From Rosa chinensis (Eukaryota; Streptophyta; Magnoliopsida; Rosales; Rosaceae): a stretch of DNA of 64,000 nt. The DNA lies in the NCBI RefSeq assembly GCF_002994745.2, contig NC_037088.1, positions 62,638,397 through 62,702,396 of the forward strand, written 5' to 3'. Within the stretch, counting starts at the first letter, position 1; every line of letters begins with the position of its first letter. The position numbers were made by a program, and so were the translations under genes. The notes below the pieces were generated by a model. It had not been told where the DNA came from. It saw only the letters and a program-made list of their open reading frames with translations, and ran no database searches. Below are positions 35,049 to 48,424 of this stretch, piece by piece.

Positions 35049-38000
35049 TCAACAAGAAACTTCACAGTTTGATTGGCCAGAGCCTTTGGAGTCTTCTTCT
35101 GCTACCAATGAGTTATTCTCAGGAGTCGAATTTTTAAAGTTCTGATGCATCGGGTGGCTCAGAGAATTCGAATTGTCTCCGTGGAAGGAAGTAGTCATCA
35201 TGATGGGTTTTAATCCACTATAGCCCTTTATTTCTTCACCAGTCACAGAGTTGACAATGATAGGGACAATCGGTGATGATCCTGACTCGATTCTCTGCTT
35301 CTTGGGCTTGTTGTGTTCCTGCTGGTGACCTGGTAGAAAACTTCCCACCACAACCTGATTTACCAGAAAAACAGTATCAGATTACTTGATAAAGATCAGT
35401 AAAATTAACATTAATGTGTCGCACTAATCATTAGAATAATATAATGACTATCTTCTTTTGTATTTTGTTCCTAAGAAACCATGTTACCTGCACAGGTCCT
35501 GCAGCTATCAATAGACCAGCCAGTCCTCCTCCAACAACTCTACCATCTGGACCTGCCAAAGAGACGCTCATGCCACCTGACCTGCTCTTTGTTCCTGCAT
35601 TCTCAGTTGGCATATATGATCCAGACAATGAAAGTATCTCAAATCGGCCCTGTAAATAACAGTTCAAGTAAATCATGTCAGCCAAGTCAAAAACTTGAAA
35701 GTTAAAATCGGGTTGAGATAAAAATACATGAGTCATTTACTAAAACAGTGAGATGCAGTAATGTATTATCTTCTACTTGCCAGAGTTGATCCATTTTTCA
35801 CAGTAATGTTGATATCTCTCGTTTACTAATACAAGAACATCTAAATAGAAAAACAATACTATACGCACAACAGTACTATTGTATTTAGAAATGTGAAAAC
35901 TTTGCAACTAAGAAGTTACATGATGCAGTAACTTCAAATGTTAAAATTACACAAACACTCGCAAAGGACAGAAGGCCATACCTCGTATGTTAAAGTACCT
36001 CCAGAAGTACTGGGCTGTCGAAGTGTGACATTTGATATGGTACCATTTGCAGAAAGTATGCAAATAGCACGAGATCCTTGTTGAGAGAATGTCATAATCT
36101 TCATCGTAACATCCTGCATAGACCAAAAGACACATCAGAAATCACCTACGGCATAGATGACACTAAATATTTAACTATCTTGAGATATGGGACCGGAATC
36201 AACTTTCCAATTCCTTTTATTCTCTTTTTCTTTTTGCTTGTTATAACTGATTTCCCATAGAATTCATACTATAAGATGATAACTTACATTATCCATTGGG
36301 TATTGTCTTGGTGATTTACACAGAAGAAACCCCATGCAAAATATTAAGTCCCTACCCTATTAATCAAGTTAATGTATTAACCTGCAATCTAAGAGAATAG
36401 AGATTACAATTGCCTATTGGATTGAGGCTCCAATTTACAGATCTTCTATGTTGAGGGGAAAGAGCAAAAACAAATCAATCTCATTTTACAGAGTAATTTA
36501 ACACGATTATGCATCTTATCATTGTTGGTACTAAATTAATGATGAATCTAAACCCTAAACACAAGGAACTAGTATGGCCTCTTTCAGTTAAGTTACTATT
36601 AATTGACATGAAAAATTGATTCACATGGCTTTTCCAGCATACCTCGCCAGTATTGACAGTAAGGATATGAGGTGTAAAATTTGCACCAACAGAGTATGCA
36701 AGTTTCTCGCCTGCAAACAGAAAAAAAAAAAAAAAGGAAAACGAAAATTAAAGAACCTCGAATGAAATAATAATTCAAATTGGAATCACAAAATCAGGCA
36801 CCCGTAATCATACAATTAAGACTCAAAATGCTAGCCAAAGTATTTGTCTCTTTTCTTTCTCAATATTAGAAAAGATAATTAGAAAGAGGTCAGTATATGA
36901 ACAAAGTCTGGAAATTGTTGCTTAGTTCATCATCAGTAGTAAGAGGCAAGTCCAAATCAATTTGATGCTAACTCAAGAAGGCAACATTAAGAAGTAAACG
37001 AACACTAATTTTATAATAAAAGAGATCATATTTTTATGCCTTGGGGCCATTTTGAAACTACATACCAACTCAAACCCAATGGTTCCAAGAGTGGAACGGT
37101 CCTATTGATTAAAGTCAGACCCAGCTAAGAAAGTATTAACAATTATAATCCAAAGCATATAAACCAGGTATTCCCAGATGGATCATTACTAACCATACAC
37201 GGCAAGTTGCATAGTCCTCTCCCACTAAAATTATCTTTCTGTCTTATCTCACGCAATTAAGATAGATAATCACTTAATTAGACAAGTCTAATCCCAGGCA
37301 CGTCAGCCCATTAGTGGACTCTTACCATGTTCAGCTGGTAGTAGTACTAGTACCTTCAATCATTCTCATTCTGTTTCCTAGTAAGCAGCTTTAGGCTCAC
37401 AAAAAGGCAGAGGGCAGTTTAATATTGTAGCCAGCAGAATAAGTTCCATATATAACATCAGCAGATCCCTTCTTCACCACAAGTACCAGATCTGACATGG
37501 AATCTGATATATCTAAAAGGGTCCACTACTAGATCCAACCCAACATTTGCTTCCAAATCTAGCTCTAAACTCCCAAATCCAATCCCAGAAAAACCAACAC
37601 CATAATTGGCATGCAAAGATTAAACAACCACAAGATCATGATCTATATGTAACAGTAAAAAGAGGTAAACTCAAAGTCAAAATTTGCAAGACACGGAAAA
37701 ATTTATAAAGGGTGTGTGTCATTTTCAGTACCTGATGAGCTCTCAAAGACGTCATACTTGTGTGAAGACTTCTTGACCGAGTCAACGGGCCGCCCCCGGC
37801 CTCGTTTCCAAGCCGAGAACTCTCCGGTGAGCGGCACCGAAGACGAAATCGGCATCGGAGACAACGCCGACGCCGGCGAGGTCTTGTCCGCTCCGTACTT
37901 TCTGGGTCTGCCCCTCTTCTTCTTCAGAGAATCTGTCCCGCCGGCGGTGGTAGTCAAGGCCGAGCTCATCGGCGACGCCGTAGCTGCCGCCGCCGCAGCC

Positions 38001-38122
38001 ATTGTAGGACCCACAACAGATTGGAGAGGGATTTCAGTTCTGGGGGCAATCCTGTAAATATCTTGAGATTGCTCACTGCTCACTGCAACTCCAGAAACCA
38101 TCAAGCTGTCTTTCTCCTCCAT
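35049..38122 (-). CDS. AT-hook motif nuclear-localised protein (AHL3/AHL4 clade)
   Basis: Five exons: 37732-38122, 36643-36710, 35982-36113, 35488-35649, 35049-35354; 352 aa. Two AT-hooks, KKKRGRPRKYG (about residues 67-77) and KRGRGRPVD (about 109-117), are followed by a PPC/DUF296 domain (about 130-290): GANFTPHILTVNTGEDV, FSQQGSRAICILSANGTISN, GRFEILSLSGSYMP and GPDGRVVGGGLAGLLIAAGP. Two AT-hooks with a GRFEILSLSG core fit the type II AHL class. The N-terminus carries a poly-Ala run (MAAAAAATA). AHL proteins bind AT-rich DNA through the hooks, trimerise through the PPC domain and regulate transcription. Position beside a MAP65-3-like gene matches AHL4 in Arabidopsis; there AHL3 and AHL4 set root xylem boundaries, so a similar role is inferred. 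The C-terminal tail (about 300-352) is polar and variable. Confidence 0.92.
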
Positions 38123-39276
38123 TTTTCAGACCACCAAAAACCCCAAAACCCTAGAAAGCTTAAACCCTACAGAACCCTTTGAAATTTCACAACCCACCCA
38201 TCAAAGTCTTCAACTTTGGGAAGCAAAAACAAGAACCCAGAAATTTTTTTTTTTTCTGCAAAACTAAAGAAAAAAGTAGTATGCAAAAACAACTTCAGCT
38301 GAAAATTCAAGACTCAAAGACCCAAAACCCTTGCTTGGCTGGTGAAAGCTGAAGAACCCAGTACTGTAACTCCTGGAATTCTGAAGCTTCACTTCACCAT
38401 TGTAGAGAAAGCACAGAGCTTGAACAGCAGCGACTGAAATTCAGTAAAAAAAAAAAAATGGAAACAACTCCCAATAATTACTAGGAATTAGAAACACTAA
38501 TTCTTGGTGTGATTTCAGCCTTCTCTGAGAAATGTAAAATTTAGGGTTTTGCAGGAAAAGGAGGAGAAATAAATAAGTTTAAATTGGAAAAATAAAAATA
38601 AAAATATGATGGTATAGTTAAAATATTGATGAAATTTGAGTAATAAACTAATTGTTTAATTGCAAATTCAAAGTATGAATTTTAGTTAAGAAAATGGTTC
38701 ACGTCCGTCTTGGAAATTTAATAAAGTTGATTTAATAAATGGACAATGATACTAAATTTGAATAATAAAAACACACAATGAAGTTTAGTTTAAGAAAAGA
38801 AAAGGGCTTTTTTATTATTTAATTACCTTTTATTTATTCAAAGTTTATTAAAGAAATATACAGCAAAGCTGTAAAGCTAACGGTAGAGAGAGCTATACCA
38901 ATTTTCCAACTACTGACAACTCCTTTGTCTTTTCAGAAAATTAAAGTTTGACTAGAAGATTTAAATTCCAACACAACAACACCCCTTTAATTCCAACTAT
39001 CTACTATTACTGCCACTGTAAATAACATCCCCTCCATGAATCAGATTTACTAACTTCAACAGTATGACAAAATGAATTGTCTCAAAAAAAAAAAATCACA
39101 AAATGAAAAATGATCGCATTGATTCAGATAGCTTAGTCCACGTTCCAAGGTCGTAGACTATATACACAAATCAGGGAAGCCAATTAGAATTGACTTACAG
39201 AAGGAAAGGAGAGTGTCTTAAAACAAGAAATAAGAGTTGTTCAAGTTCACCAAAGAGTTAACTATAACTAATCCTA
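38123..39276. other. AHL upstream region and MAP65 3' flank
   Basis: The first 50 bp beyond the AHL start hold two telo-box-like AAACCCTA motifs (about 38146 and 38162). The rest is AT-rich spacer without coding potential. Confidence 0.5.
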
Positions 39277-42200
39277 TCAGACATGTATCGACTTGGTATG
39301 TGCTTCAGGGAGCACGAAACCCGCTCTGATTTCCTCAAAAGAGTATTCAATCTCTTCAGGAGTAACCTCCTCGACTACTTTGGTGGCATAAGGAATCGGC
39401 TGAGGTGGTGGAGGAGCTGGGGTCACGGCTGTCTGCATTGGTACCGACACTGTTTGTGGTGTGGTGGGCACAAAAGTCATCACCTTGGGTGTTTTTGTGT
39501 TGTCTTCCTCTGGAACATTTGTGGACTTCATAGGAGTAGCAAATGTGCCGTTGTCAGTAGGAAGAGAAATTGGCGCAAAGGGTTTCCGCATGGGTGACTC
39601 TGGTTCATAGTTGGAACCAAAAGAGCTATTCCGACTTAAGGTTCTCCTTCCTGCATAAACACATTGAAGAGATCAAGATATGATTTGACTTTTGTTCCAA
39701 TGAAATTGCTACAATTAAATTTTGATACTGCTAACTGCCAAGTATAAACCAAACATGCTCCTAGAGTGTCTACTAAAACAAATGGTTTGAAGCCAGGATA
39801 CAAATGAGAGCAATTGGAGAAAAGCTTTACCAGTGGCCAAAGCTGTAAGGCCATCATCGTGATGATCATTTTGGTGGCCTCGATCACTCTTCCTTGAACT
39901 AGGACGTGAAAGAGGAGTAGCAGGCACTCTAGCGGAGTGAATTGGATCAGCTTTGGGAGCTTGCATTGAAAGTCTTCTATTGCTTGCACCTCCTGTTGAC
40001 ATTCTGGGACCCTTTTTTACACTCGGCTTTGAAGGACTAGGTTTTGACCCATAAAGTGCCTCTTGTTCAGCTATCAGCTGACCCTGAATCTTTTTCTGGT
40101 CCTGAAATAGAGATTTGATTGTTAAAATGTATTACACATCTTCCAGATAAAAAAAAATTTCATAATAAAAATACATCTAAGGAGATGTTCTGGTAAACTA
40201 GAGAACCATACCCGCTGCCTTCGGCGTTCTTGTTCCTTTTCATCCCGTAATATAGTATACTCTTCCAGCATGGAAAGAAGACGAACCTGAATAGCAGAAG
40301 ACAACAAGTGACATTGTTTCAGAATGTGCATGTATGAATACAAAAAGAAACAATACTTTATGGCATGGACAAATGAACAAACATGAACCTCTTAGAAGCT
40401 TCAAACATATCAGGTAAGTACTTACACCATCATAAGTAAATTCAATTCCTCTCTCCTTCTCCCATGCGATGGTTTTTGAAGCCAATGCATCCACCATTGC
40501 TGTACAAAAACCAGGATACTTGTTAAAGCGAAGCAAGAAGAAATATCAAGTACACATATATCAGGACTGCATCAAAGAATTACTTTTTCTAGATACAAAG
40601 AATATATTAATTAGTTCCATATTAAAATGAGCTTATTGAGCCGCAAGTGATTCTGTGACAGTTACATATATCAGAAAGTTTAACATTGTGATAGAGGGGA
40701 GGCATTCTATCAATGCAATATGTACCTGGAAGTTTGTTAACCAAAGCACGTGCTTTCTCAGCGCGCTTGAGAGTAAGATGAGCTCCTCTGCCGGCATTAT
40801 ATCGGTTTTCATCCTAAACAGCCATCAAAAGAATACGTAAGCAAATGGAGTTGAAGATGATGAAATAACCAGCATGCAAATTGATGGAAAACTAACCCTG
40901 TTATATTCCTCAAGCCAGCACTCCTCATCACAAGCAAACAACCATTTGTCAACTCTTTCAAGTATGTCTTTCCTGCTAAAAGCTTCCTCTTTAACCTTTG
41001 CAACCTGAACCTCAATTTGGTCCAATACGCAGGAAGGGTCCACAACTCCTGCACAAGCAGAAATGGTGCAGACATTCAGAAACACATTCTTAGATGTTTT
41101 CTTTTACATATGATGTGCTATCAAGTATTTTAAACACACCAGATTCTATAGCTTCAATGGCATATTCAATTGCACTATCTGCCTCTATGACCATATGAGT
41201 CTTCCTACAGATCTCTTCTAGCTCTGTCCTCTTCTTAAGAACAAGCTCTTTCATTTTACTTGATTTCAACTCTTCCAACCGAGACACTTCTGCCTCAACC
41301 TGCAAAATATATAAAATCCCAAATGAATACAAGATATGTGTATCAACCCACATCTAAAACTACAAAAAATTACTGCAGAAAACTCACATAATTGATGAAG
41401 TCCACGGAGAGCGCATCCGGCTCAGTTATCTCATGTTCTGAAGCAGCTATGTTACATGTTATATTCTGAAACATCTGTTGCTCCTCTATTGGCGTATCCA
41501 TCAAGTTCCACAGCTCCAACATGGTGGTTGCAAGATCTTGAAGCTGTCAGAGGTTAAGTCACGATGATCATTAGAAGGCATATAACTTCAACTAGAAACT
41601 AAAGTTTATGGAGAACAGCCTTTACCCTCTGCATTCTCTGTAATTTAACATCACGCAATTTCTTTATTGCAGTGGCCAATCGCTCAATTAAGTCCAAACT
41701 TATATCTTTACATCCTTCATAATTATCTAGACTGGGATGAACCTCACTGATTGTCTGTTTGAAATCCATACCAAGAACTAAGCAAAGCGAGTTCAATGCA
41801 CCCAGATGGGCCTGTATCTGCTTCAGCCTATCACTCTGCAAAAGAAGAAAGAATAGATAAATGAACAAGTGGTAGCATATATAAAATACAAACTGAGTGT
41901 AAACAAAAAACAGAGCACTCAACCGACCTTCTCTGTTTGGAGTGCATGGAGTTGTCTGTGCAATTCTTCAAGCCTTCTCAAAGACAAATCAGTTTCATCC
42001 ACAACTATTTTAGAAGAAATGCAACTTGTGCTTCCATTAATTTCACTTGAAATAATTTGTATCTCCTCCACAACTTCTAGAAATTGATTTTTTCTTTCAA
42101 TTTTTCTCTTCTGCATTTCCTCCAGCTGTGGAATTATTTTACTGAGTTCTTCCTTCAAGCTTCCAGCATTTTGATCTGACTGCAATCATAAACCAAATTG

Positions 42201-42846
42201 TATATAATTCTCCTTTGATAGAATTTACATCTAAACTTCAAGAACCAAAAAATTATATCTACAAAACCATCACAGTTCATATCTTTCTTAATCATTTAAT
42301 TGTGCATTCAGTTGTAATATACCATTTTGGCTCAAGTTCTTTAATTCACACTTTTCTTTCTCAATTTCAAAGTAAAACATTGCATGTCTACGTTATTATA
42401 ATATGACTGCACAATCAAGCTTGTTCAATAATCTATAATATTGAAAACCAGGTGCCACATTGGACCCTGACCTGCCTAATATGAACTGGTCGCTCCCCCA
42501 TTGCAGAACAGATTGCTGCAAGTTCTGCTTCGGAGTCAGCAATTGCCTGACGTAGCTGTGCCCTACTCCGATTAGCCTGATCAACCTTTCTTCTGTATAC
42601 TTCAAGGCACTCCTGCTCAAGCTCAAGTAACATCTTGTCCCTATCAGTGTCCGTCTCTCCAACTTCATTCCAAATTATCTGCATTTTCAAAGTAACAAGA
42701 AAGGAAATGAATTAGTACATTGACTACATTCCAACTTCAACAACTTTATTTTCTATTTAAAGATTCATAGATACCTGAAGCTCATATAGAAGAGACCCGC
42801 ATGTTGTTTCCATTTGCAGAAGCTGCTCGCTTTGGAGATTAGACAT
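39277..42846 (-). CDS. MAP65-3: microtubule-associated protein MAP65-3 (PLEIADE)-like
   Basis: Twelve exons: 42775-42846, 42472-42678, 41928-42179, 41626-41835, 41388-41543, 41140-41299, 40897-41048, 40726-40813, 40426-40499, 40212-40286, 39831-40101, 39277-39650; 696 aa. This is long for MAP65 (most about 560-600) but close to Arabidopsis MAP65-3 (about 707). The N-terminal two thirds are coiled coil for antiparallel dimerisation ([37 protein letters not shown]). The Ase1/PRC1 microtubule-binding core includes [45 protein letters not shown] and [15 protein letters not shown]. The basic tail has [16 protein letters not shown] and [15 protein letters not shown], shared with MAP65-3 rather than MAP65-1, and ends [17 protein letters not shown]65-3 bundles antiparallel microtubules at the phragmoplast midzone in cytokinesis. 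A Ser/Thr-Pro-rich tail suggests kinase regulation. Confidence 0.92.
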
Positions 42847-43692
42847 GTTGAAGAAACTTCACCAGCCACAAGCAATTTCCACAGTAAAACCCTAATTACA
42901 TGCACACAATAAAACCATTAATTACAGCCATTTCATACACACTGTATCAAACACCTACAGCCCAACACGTAAACATCTACATCTTTTAACATTAGATTCA
43001 GTTTCCATTTATGCATTGCTTAAATTAAAATTGATCACCAAACTCTAAACTGATCATCAAATTCAAAAATGGAAAAGCTTTAAATGAAAACTAAACCCTA
43101 GATTCTTCAAAACCCCAACACCAACCTCCAATTTTCACATTTCTCACCGATTCAAAAACAAAACCCCCAATTCTAGTCCAAATTGCCCCAAATTTCGATT
43201 AGAAAAGCACGCCTAGGTCACAATCACCCCAAACTCTAACTTCAAATCCAAAACCTCTAGTTTCTATAACGATTTCCATTGCAAACTAGCTCAACGAAAG
43301 CAAATTCAAAACAAAATTCAGATAAAAAAAAAAATAATAATAAATAAATAAACCAAAGCTGAGGAAAATATTTCAAAATTCAAAAAGAGGAAAGGTAAAA
43401 AAATCCAGAAACTACGAGACACGGTTAGTTCCGTTCTCCTTTCTCGGAAAACCAAACGGCGAACCTGACGGAAAACCAAACGGAAAAAGAAAATGGGAAG
43501 AGGATCCGGCGACGAACCTGACGGCGTGAGTTTCTTGCTGGGCGGAGATGAATGTGCACGCGGCGCCTTTTCTTGGTTGAGAGAAATGGCGTTCGGAATT
43601 TAACGGAGGTCAGAAAAGAAATCTGAGTTTTTTAGAGAGAGAATGAGAGAGAGTAGCCGTTTGAAACCTGAAGAAGGAGAAAGAGGACCGTT

Positions 43693-43728
<36 letters not shown>

Positions 43729-44855
43729 TGAGCCTGGTTTTATGGATTTGATTATTTAATCATTTCTCTCTCTCTCTCTTTCTCTCTCTCTCTGAAAGAA
43801 GAAGCACCAACAGCATTTGAATTTCAAATCCTTCACCTCCAGGCGAGGGTTTGGATTGGCTGTTGTGGGTTTATTGAAGCTTTGAGAGAGACAACCAATG
43901 CAGTGCCGCCACGTCATCGGAAAACTGAAGGTTTGGTTTCGTCTCGTTGCTGATTTGTTGAATGGAGGGGATAAGGACATTTGGCGAGAGTAGGATGAAA
44001 ATGGGACTTTTTTTCAGATCCATCATAGTGTTTTTAATTTTAAAACCATATAGGGGTCATAATCTCAACGCTCTCCATTTTTGTTGTTAATTCTTTACTC
44101 TCTCTCTCTCTTTTTTTTTGGCAGTATGAAAAGTAACCTCCTAGGCTCCTATATTCCAAATTTGAATGTTTATGTATTATTGATGATAAATAAATTTGCA
44201 TTAAACAGTTGAATGTAATTTCTCTTTATAATTTTATTTTTTTAATGAAATTTTTCGTTTGAGGATTGATAACTAGAATGAAGTCGATATGAAGGGTTTC
44301 TTATATTGATTTTGGCCTTGGATCTTTTTCCTTTTCAACCTGGAAAATGGAAATGTATCATTATTGTGCTGACTGGCTTCACTAAAATATGACTTTTAAC
44401 ATTTTGAAATTTTACTCTGGCTCCCTTTTTGGACAAACAATTTCCAAATTTCTCAAGTACATTACCAAAGAAAGACAATACTGCCTGGTAAGGAGTACTA
44501 ATAGAGTACAAGAGTACAACACAATGCAGCTAAAAGTGAAAATCAAAAATTCAAAATAGTTTCTTTCTTCTTCCAGATTGAAATGTATGACAGTAGTACA
44601 ACCTAAAAGAAAGTGCTTACATTACTAGGGTACAGAATCATTTTGATGACTAAGCTACAATTACTCTTCAAATACAGAATTAGCCACTAATCATCTGATC
44701 TAATGCAATATATAATTTCTCTATAAGCTGTTTAAAAGAATAAAAAATTGCTATTGTGGAAGCTCTTGCTCTAAGTGTGGAAATAAAACCGATGTCTGAC
44801 CAGTTATTTTCCACTCAGAGAACCCAGCAATAAGGCTCACACTAACAAGGGCCTC
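42847..44855. other. MAP65 5' UTR/promoter and TBL 3' flank
   Basis: No protein gene. A probable 5' UTR of the MAP65 gene extends to about 43600. A short 74-codon frame over 43756-43980 is driven by a CT run. Beyond 44000 the DNA is AT-rich spacer leading to the 3' UTR of the TBL gene. Confidence 0.45.
43695..43793. repeat. paired (GA)n and (CT)n microsatellites
   Basis: A GA run at 43695-43724 and CT runs at 43764-43793, about 40 bp apart and mutually complementary, so they could fold into a hairpin. They lie upstream of the MAP65 start codon. Confidence 0.85.
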
Positions 44856-47641
44856 TCATGAAGATAAGTTCCTGCTGCCCTCATATTCTCTCCTTATGAT
44901 CTCAAGCACAAATTCGTTCCAAGTATCAACCGGACCTGGCATGCACCAATGTAAGCAATCCTGTGGTGGCGGCTTTCCATCAGGGCCACGCTTTGTTTGC
45001 TTATTTGGGTCAGGGCTTCTATATGGACCTGGATGTCCATCATGACGGTACTCAAAAGCTTCGGTGATATCCATCAACTTCAGCTTCGACTTGTTTGTCA
45101 ATTTCTTTATTGCACGGTTAAAACCCATAACCTGTTTTTCATGCATTATATTTGTAAAACCATTTTCCACTCTCTGCCCTGGTGCAAGAGGCCTTACTTT
45201 CCCAGTGCATGATCCACCTGTATTCCAAGCCCCGCCTTCATAATGGTCAGGTGAATAGGAACGAACAATGGCAATCCCTGTATAATTTGGATGTGTAGCA
45301 AGAGCAGTGAGCATCGTCTCAACGGATATTCCAAATGCCTCAATATTGTTAATCTTCATTTGCTTCGATTTATCTGGCCACCACAACTGTCCTCCCACAA
45401 TCTCATTGTTTAGGATATAAACAGACTGCTTAGCAAACCAATGGCCAGAGGAGAAAATAATCACATCAAACTGCGGAATGACATCCATCAAGCGGTCATC
45501 AGGAGCATCAAGGTGGAGCTTGGCCACACCCTCTGGGGCAAAATCAAATGCTTCGGATGTCTGCTTGACAAGCCACGAGGACCAAATACGTACTACAAAA
45601 GTATTTGTAGACCTGAAATAATATCTTTGCATTTTCTTGTTGCCCCGGTTTTTTGGGGCTTCTACCTGCAAACACCACACAGCATAAGCACCACTATATT
45701 AGTAAACCTAACATTGTTCAGCTCATGCCTACAGTAGACACATGCCTGAGCTTACCCTCAATTTTATGACAAAAAGATGCTGGAGATGCAATCTAATATA
45801 GCTTGGATAAAAATCAAACAGTAGACATGGATACTACCAGCAAGGTTGAGCAATCAATTACAAACAAGTCAATCCATCCAAAATTTTAAGCCTAAGCAAG
45901 GGCAAGACATGGATAAGTTACAAAATAAAGGATATCCCAAATACAACACAGTCGCACTCTTACATCATCAAAAGTTCAGCCAACAATGTTTGTAACAGAG
46001 AAGAACAAATCATGAACTAGGCCTATAAGATCAATTTAGGTTGGGTCAAATTTTTCCTTTGCTGCTTGAAACCTTAAACCAAAGGGAAGTTTTTGATTCA
46101 TCAAGTATTATAGATGATATTAACAAAAACAAAGTAACATAAGTAAGAAATTGAGGAAAGACAGTCAATGACACCAATCTTGTCCCTTTGGGAAATGCAG
46201 CAAAAAGCTCCAACAAACTACTGGTCAACAGACTCAAAGAACCATATGTCTCTTAGAAGACGGTGGATATGATTATCCATACCTAAACCCATGTGTGAAA
46301 AATAGAATGTATATGCAAGTATAAGATAAAAAATAAAAAAAAATAAAAAAAGGGAAGGTAATTGCCTGCCAGAGAATGCACAACAATGATTCCATGTGAT
46401 TTCGAGCAACAGAATCACCAATAAAAGCTATTGTCTTCCCCCTCATCAACTCTAGAAATTTCCAGGCATCAAAGCTTGGCAGGTCACACTGAAGGGGTTT
46501 CCATCGCCAGTTTTCATACTCCTTGTCAGGCCTCCCATTTCCCTGGCAATTTTGCATCTGTGTCAGGACAGGGCATGTATTGTTCGTATACTGTGGTCCT
46601 GATGAATCATAAAACCAACTTCCATGGTACAGATCACAGCCTACATGATACCAATGAAGGGTAAGTTAGAAGCTTAGAAAGAAGCAGTGAGGAAAGGACA
46701 ATTAATACAAATGCAACTTGAAAAAGGAACATACTACCTAAAGCCATTTGCTACTCGTTTCATAAGTAGAAGCTAACTAGAGAACTTTGACTAAAAGAAA
46801 ATCTGTTCTTAGAGAAATTTCTAACAGATGGAAGCATGTAAGAATTCCTCTCACAAATGAAAAAGTCTAAAGATTAGTAGATTACAAAAACAAGTCTTAT
46901 TTCAGCAAACATGGAAACTTAACAAAATAAAAAGATACCTGTATCGACTGAACCAGTACTTGCATCATTGGACAGATCAGAAGAAGCTGGATTGCTTCCA
47001 GACTTGGAATCAGACGAAGAGGTAGTAGCATCAATTTGTTCCGGCCCCACAGAAATTTCAGTAACATTGGATGATCCGAGAGCAGGTTTTGCTGCATCTT
47101 CACTCTCATTGTGAGTTGTACTCAAGGACACTTGCGAGTTGGTATCATTGGCCAAAGTCTGAGGAGTTGTTTCCACATTTTCACCAACTGAAGAACTACT
47201 CGAACCAGAAGGCACTGGTTGATCAACCGGTTTCACTGATATAACATTCTCATTAACTACCGGCACATCTGGCAGGTCTTTAGCTTCTGACCCAACCAAT
47301 GGACTGTTTGAACTCGTGGGACCTTCTGAATTGGAGTCGGAACCAACATTCTTATCAGAACTAGACTCGGACACTGCATCCTTGTCACTCATAACTACAT
47401 TGTTAGGAACCAACGAATCAACCAAAATCGGATTCCCTGAAGAGCTGGAAAACTCCAGTTTCTGCAAACTATCAACACCATAGAAATACCCCCGAACCGT
47501 GGAACCAATTGGGAACGAAACTAAAACCCAGGAAGCAAAAAGCAGAAACATAGCCAACCCTCCCACCGAAACCGCAATCCAGGAAACAGTTTTCGGGTAT
47601 TGATTCATCGAAATCGAGCCTTTGGGCGAGGCCCAAGTCAT
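44856..47641 (-). CDS. trichome birefringence-like (TBL) protein, probable Golgi O-acetyltransferase, YLS7/TBL17-like
   Basis: Three exons: 46939-47641, 46366-46640, 44856-45665; 595 aa. The start MTWASPKGS is chosen because a decayed duplicate at 55754 keeps MTWASSKGS at the same place. Residues about 20-45 form a signal-anchor (VSWIAVSVGGLAMFLLFASW), giving a type II Golgi topology. A long Ser/Asn/Asp-rich stem covers about 60-235. The PMR5N-like region (CDLYHGSWFYDSSGPQYTNN, ENWRWKPLQCDLP) leads to the GDS motif in AFIGDSVARNHMESLL. The catalytic DxxH motif is in DCLHWCMPGPVDTWNE near the C-terminus. TBL proteins acetylate cell-wall polysaccharides; the substrate of this subgroup is not evident. 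The intron after exon 2 has a GC donor (GGCAG|GCAATT). The stem is longer than usual. Position suggests orthology to YLS7. Confidence 0.9.
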
Positions 47642-48415
47642 ATCTTTCCAAATCAAGTAACTAATGATTACCCAACTATCCAGAAAACCCCAAAAGCATT
47701 CACACAAATGGCCAAAATCCAATAAACCCAAACTCTGAACTCTCTTTCCAATTCACGACAGAACCAATTATGACTAATCCAGCTCCCTCCAGCAACCCTG
47801 GAAACAACTGTAATTAAAGACTCGAATCATTTACATCCCAAATTAATTAACAAAATGACAAACAAATCCAAAATTCCAATGCAAATTAGTGAAATTACGA
47901 ATCTAACTGTTTCCAAATTAGTATGAAGTTCTAAAGGAATATGAATACCTTGATCGACACTCAACGAATCCAGGATCGCCGAAGATCGGAAACTTGAGCA
48001 ATCTCCGTGACGGTGGCAGCTACCGCAGACGGAGGAGTTAACGGCGGACGGAAAAGAGAGTTTCCGACCCGGAAAGATTCTATTTTTGAGCGTGGAAGTT
48101 GAGGAAAACGAAGAATGGAGTGAGGTTCTGGGAATGTGAAGATCTGGGATCAGAGAATTTGGGGTTAAAATAATAATAGTGAGAGATTCAACGGTGAAAG
48201 ATTTAGAGTAAAATATAAGGTGCGGAAGGATTTGCGCTTAGGATTAAGCGACTTTCCGTCTTCGTCTTTCTGTGTTTGCTTGTTGTTTATAGTTTTGGAG
48301 AGGGAGAGAGTGAGGATGGGAGGGGCGGAATTACGGTTGTATCCCTGGGCGGTGGTGGGGACGCGAGGAGGACCTCATGGTTTTTAAGTGTGGCGTGGGT
48401 AGTTGAGGACGTGAC
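47642..48415. other. TBL 5' UTR and promoter
   Basis: Contains an in-frame upstream ATG at 47731 that would add 30 residues; it is not favoured because the duplicate copy lacks support for it. Around 48000-48150 the sequence is GC-richer, probably the first exon of the transcript, with a likely 5' UTR intron. Confidence 0.45.
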
Positions 48416-48424
48416 ATGTTGACA

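Noticed and set aside
47642..47731. N-terminal extension of the TBL protein by 30 residues
   Set aside because: The duplicate copy conserves the start at MTWAS, and a signal-anchor follows directly, so the shorter form is favoured.
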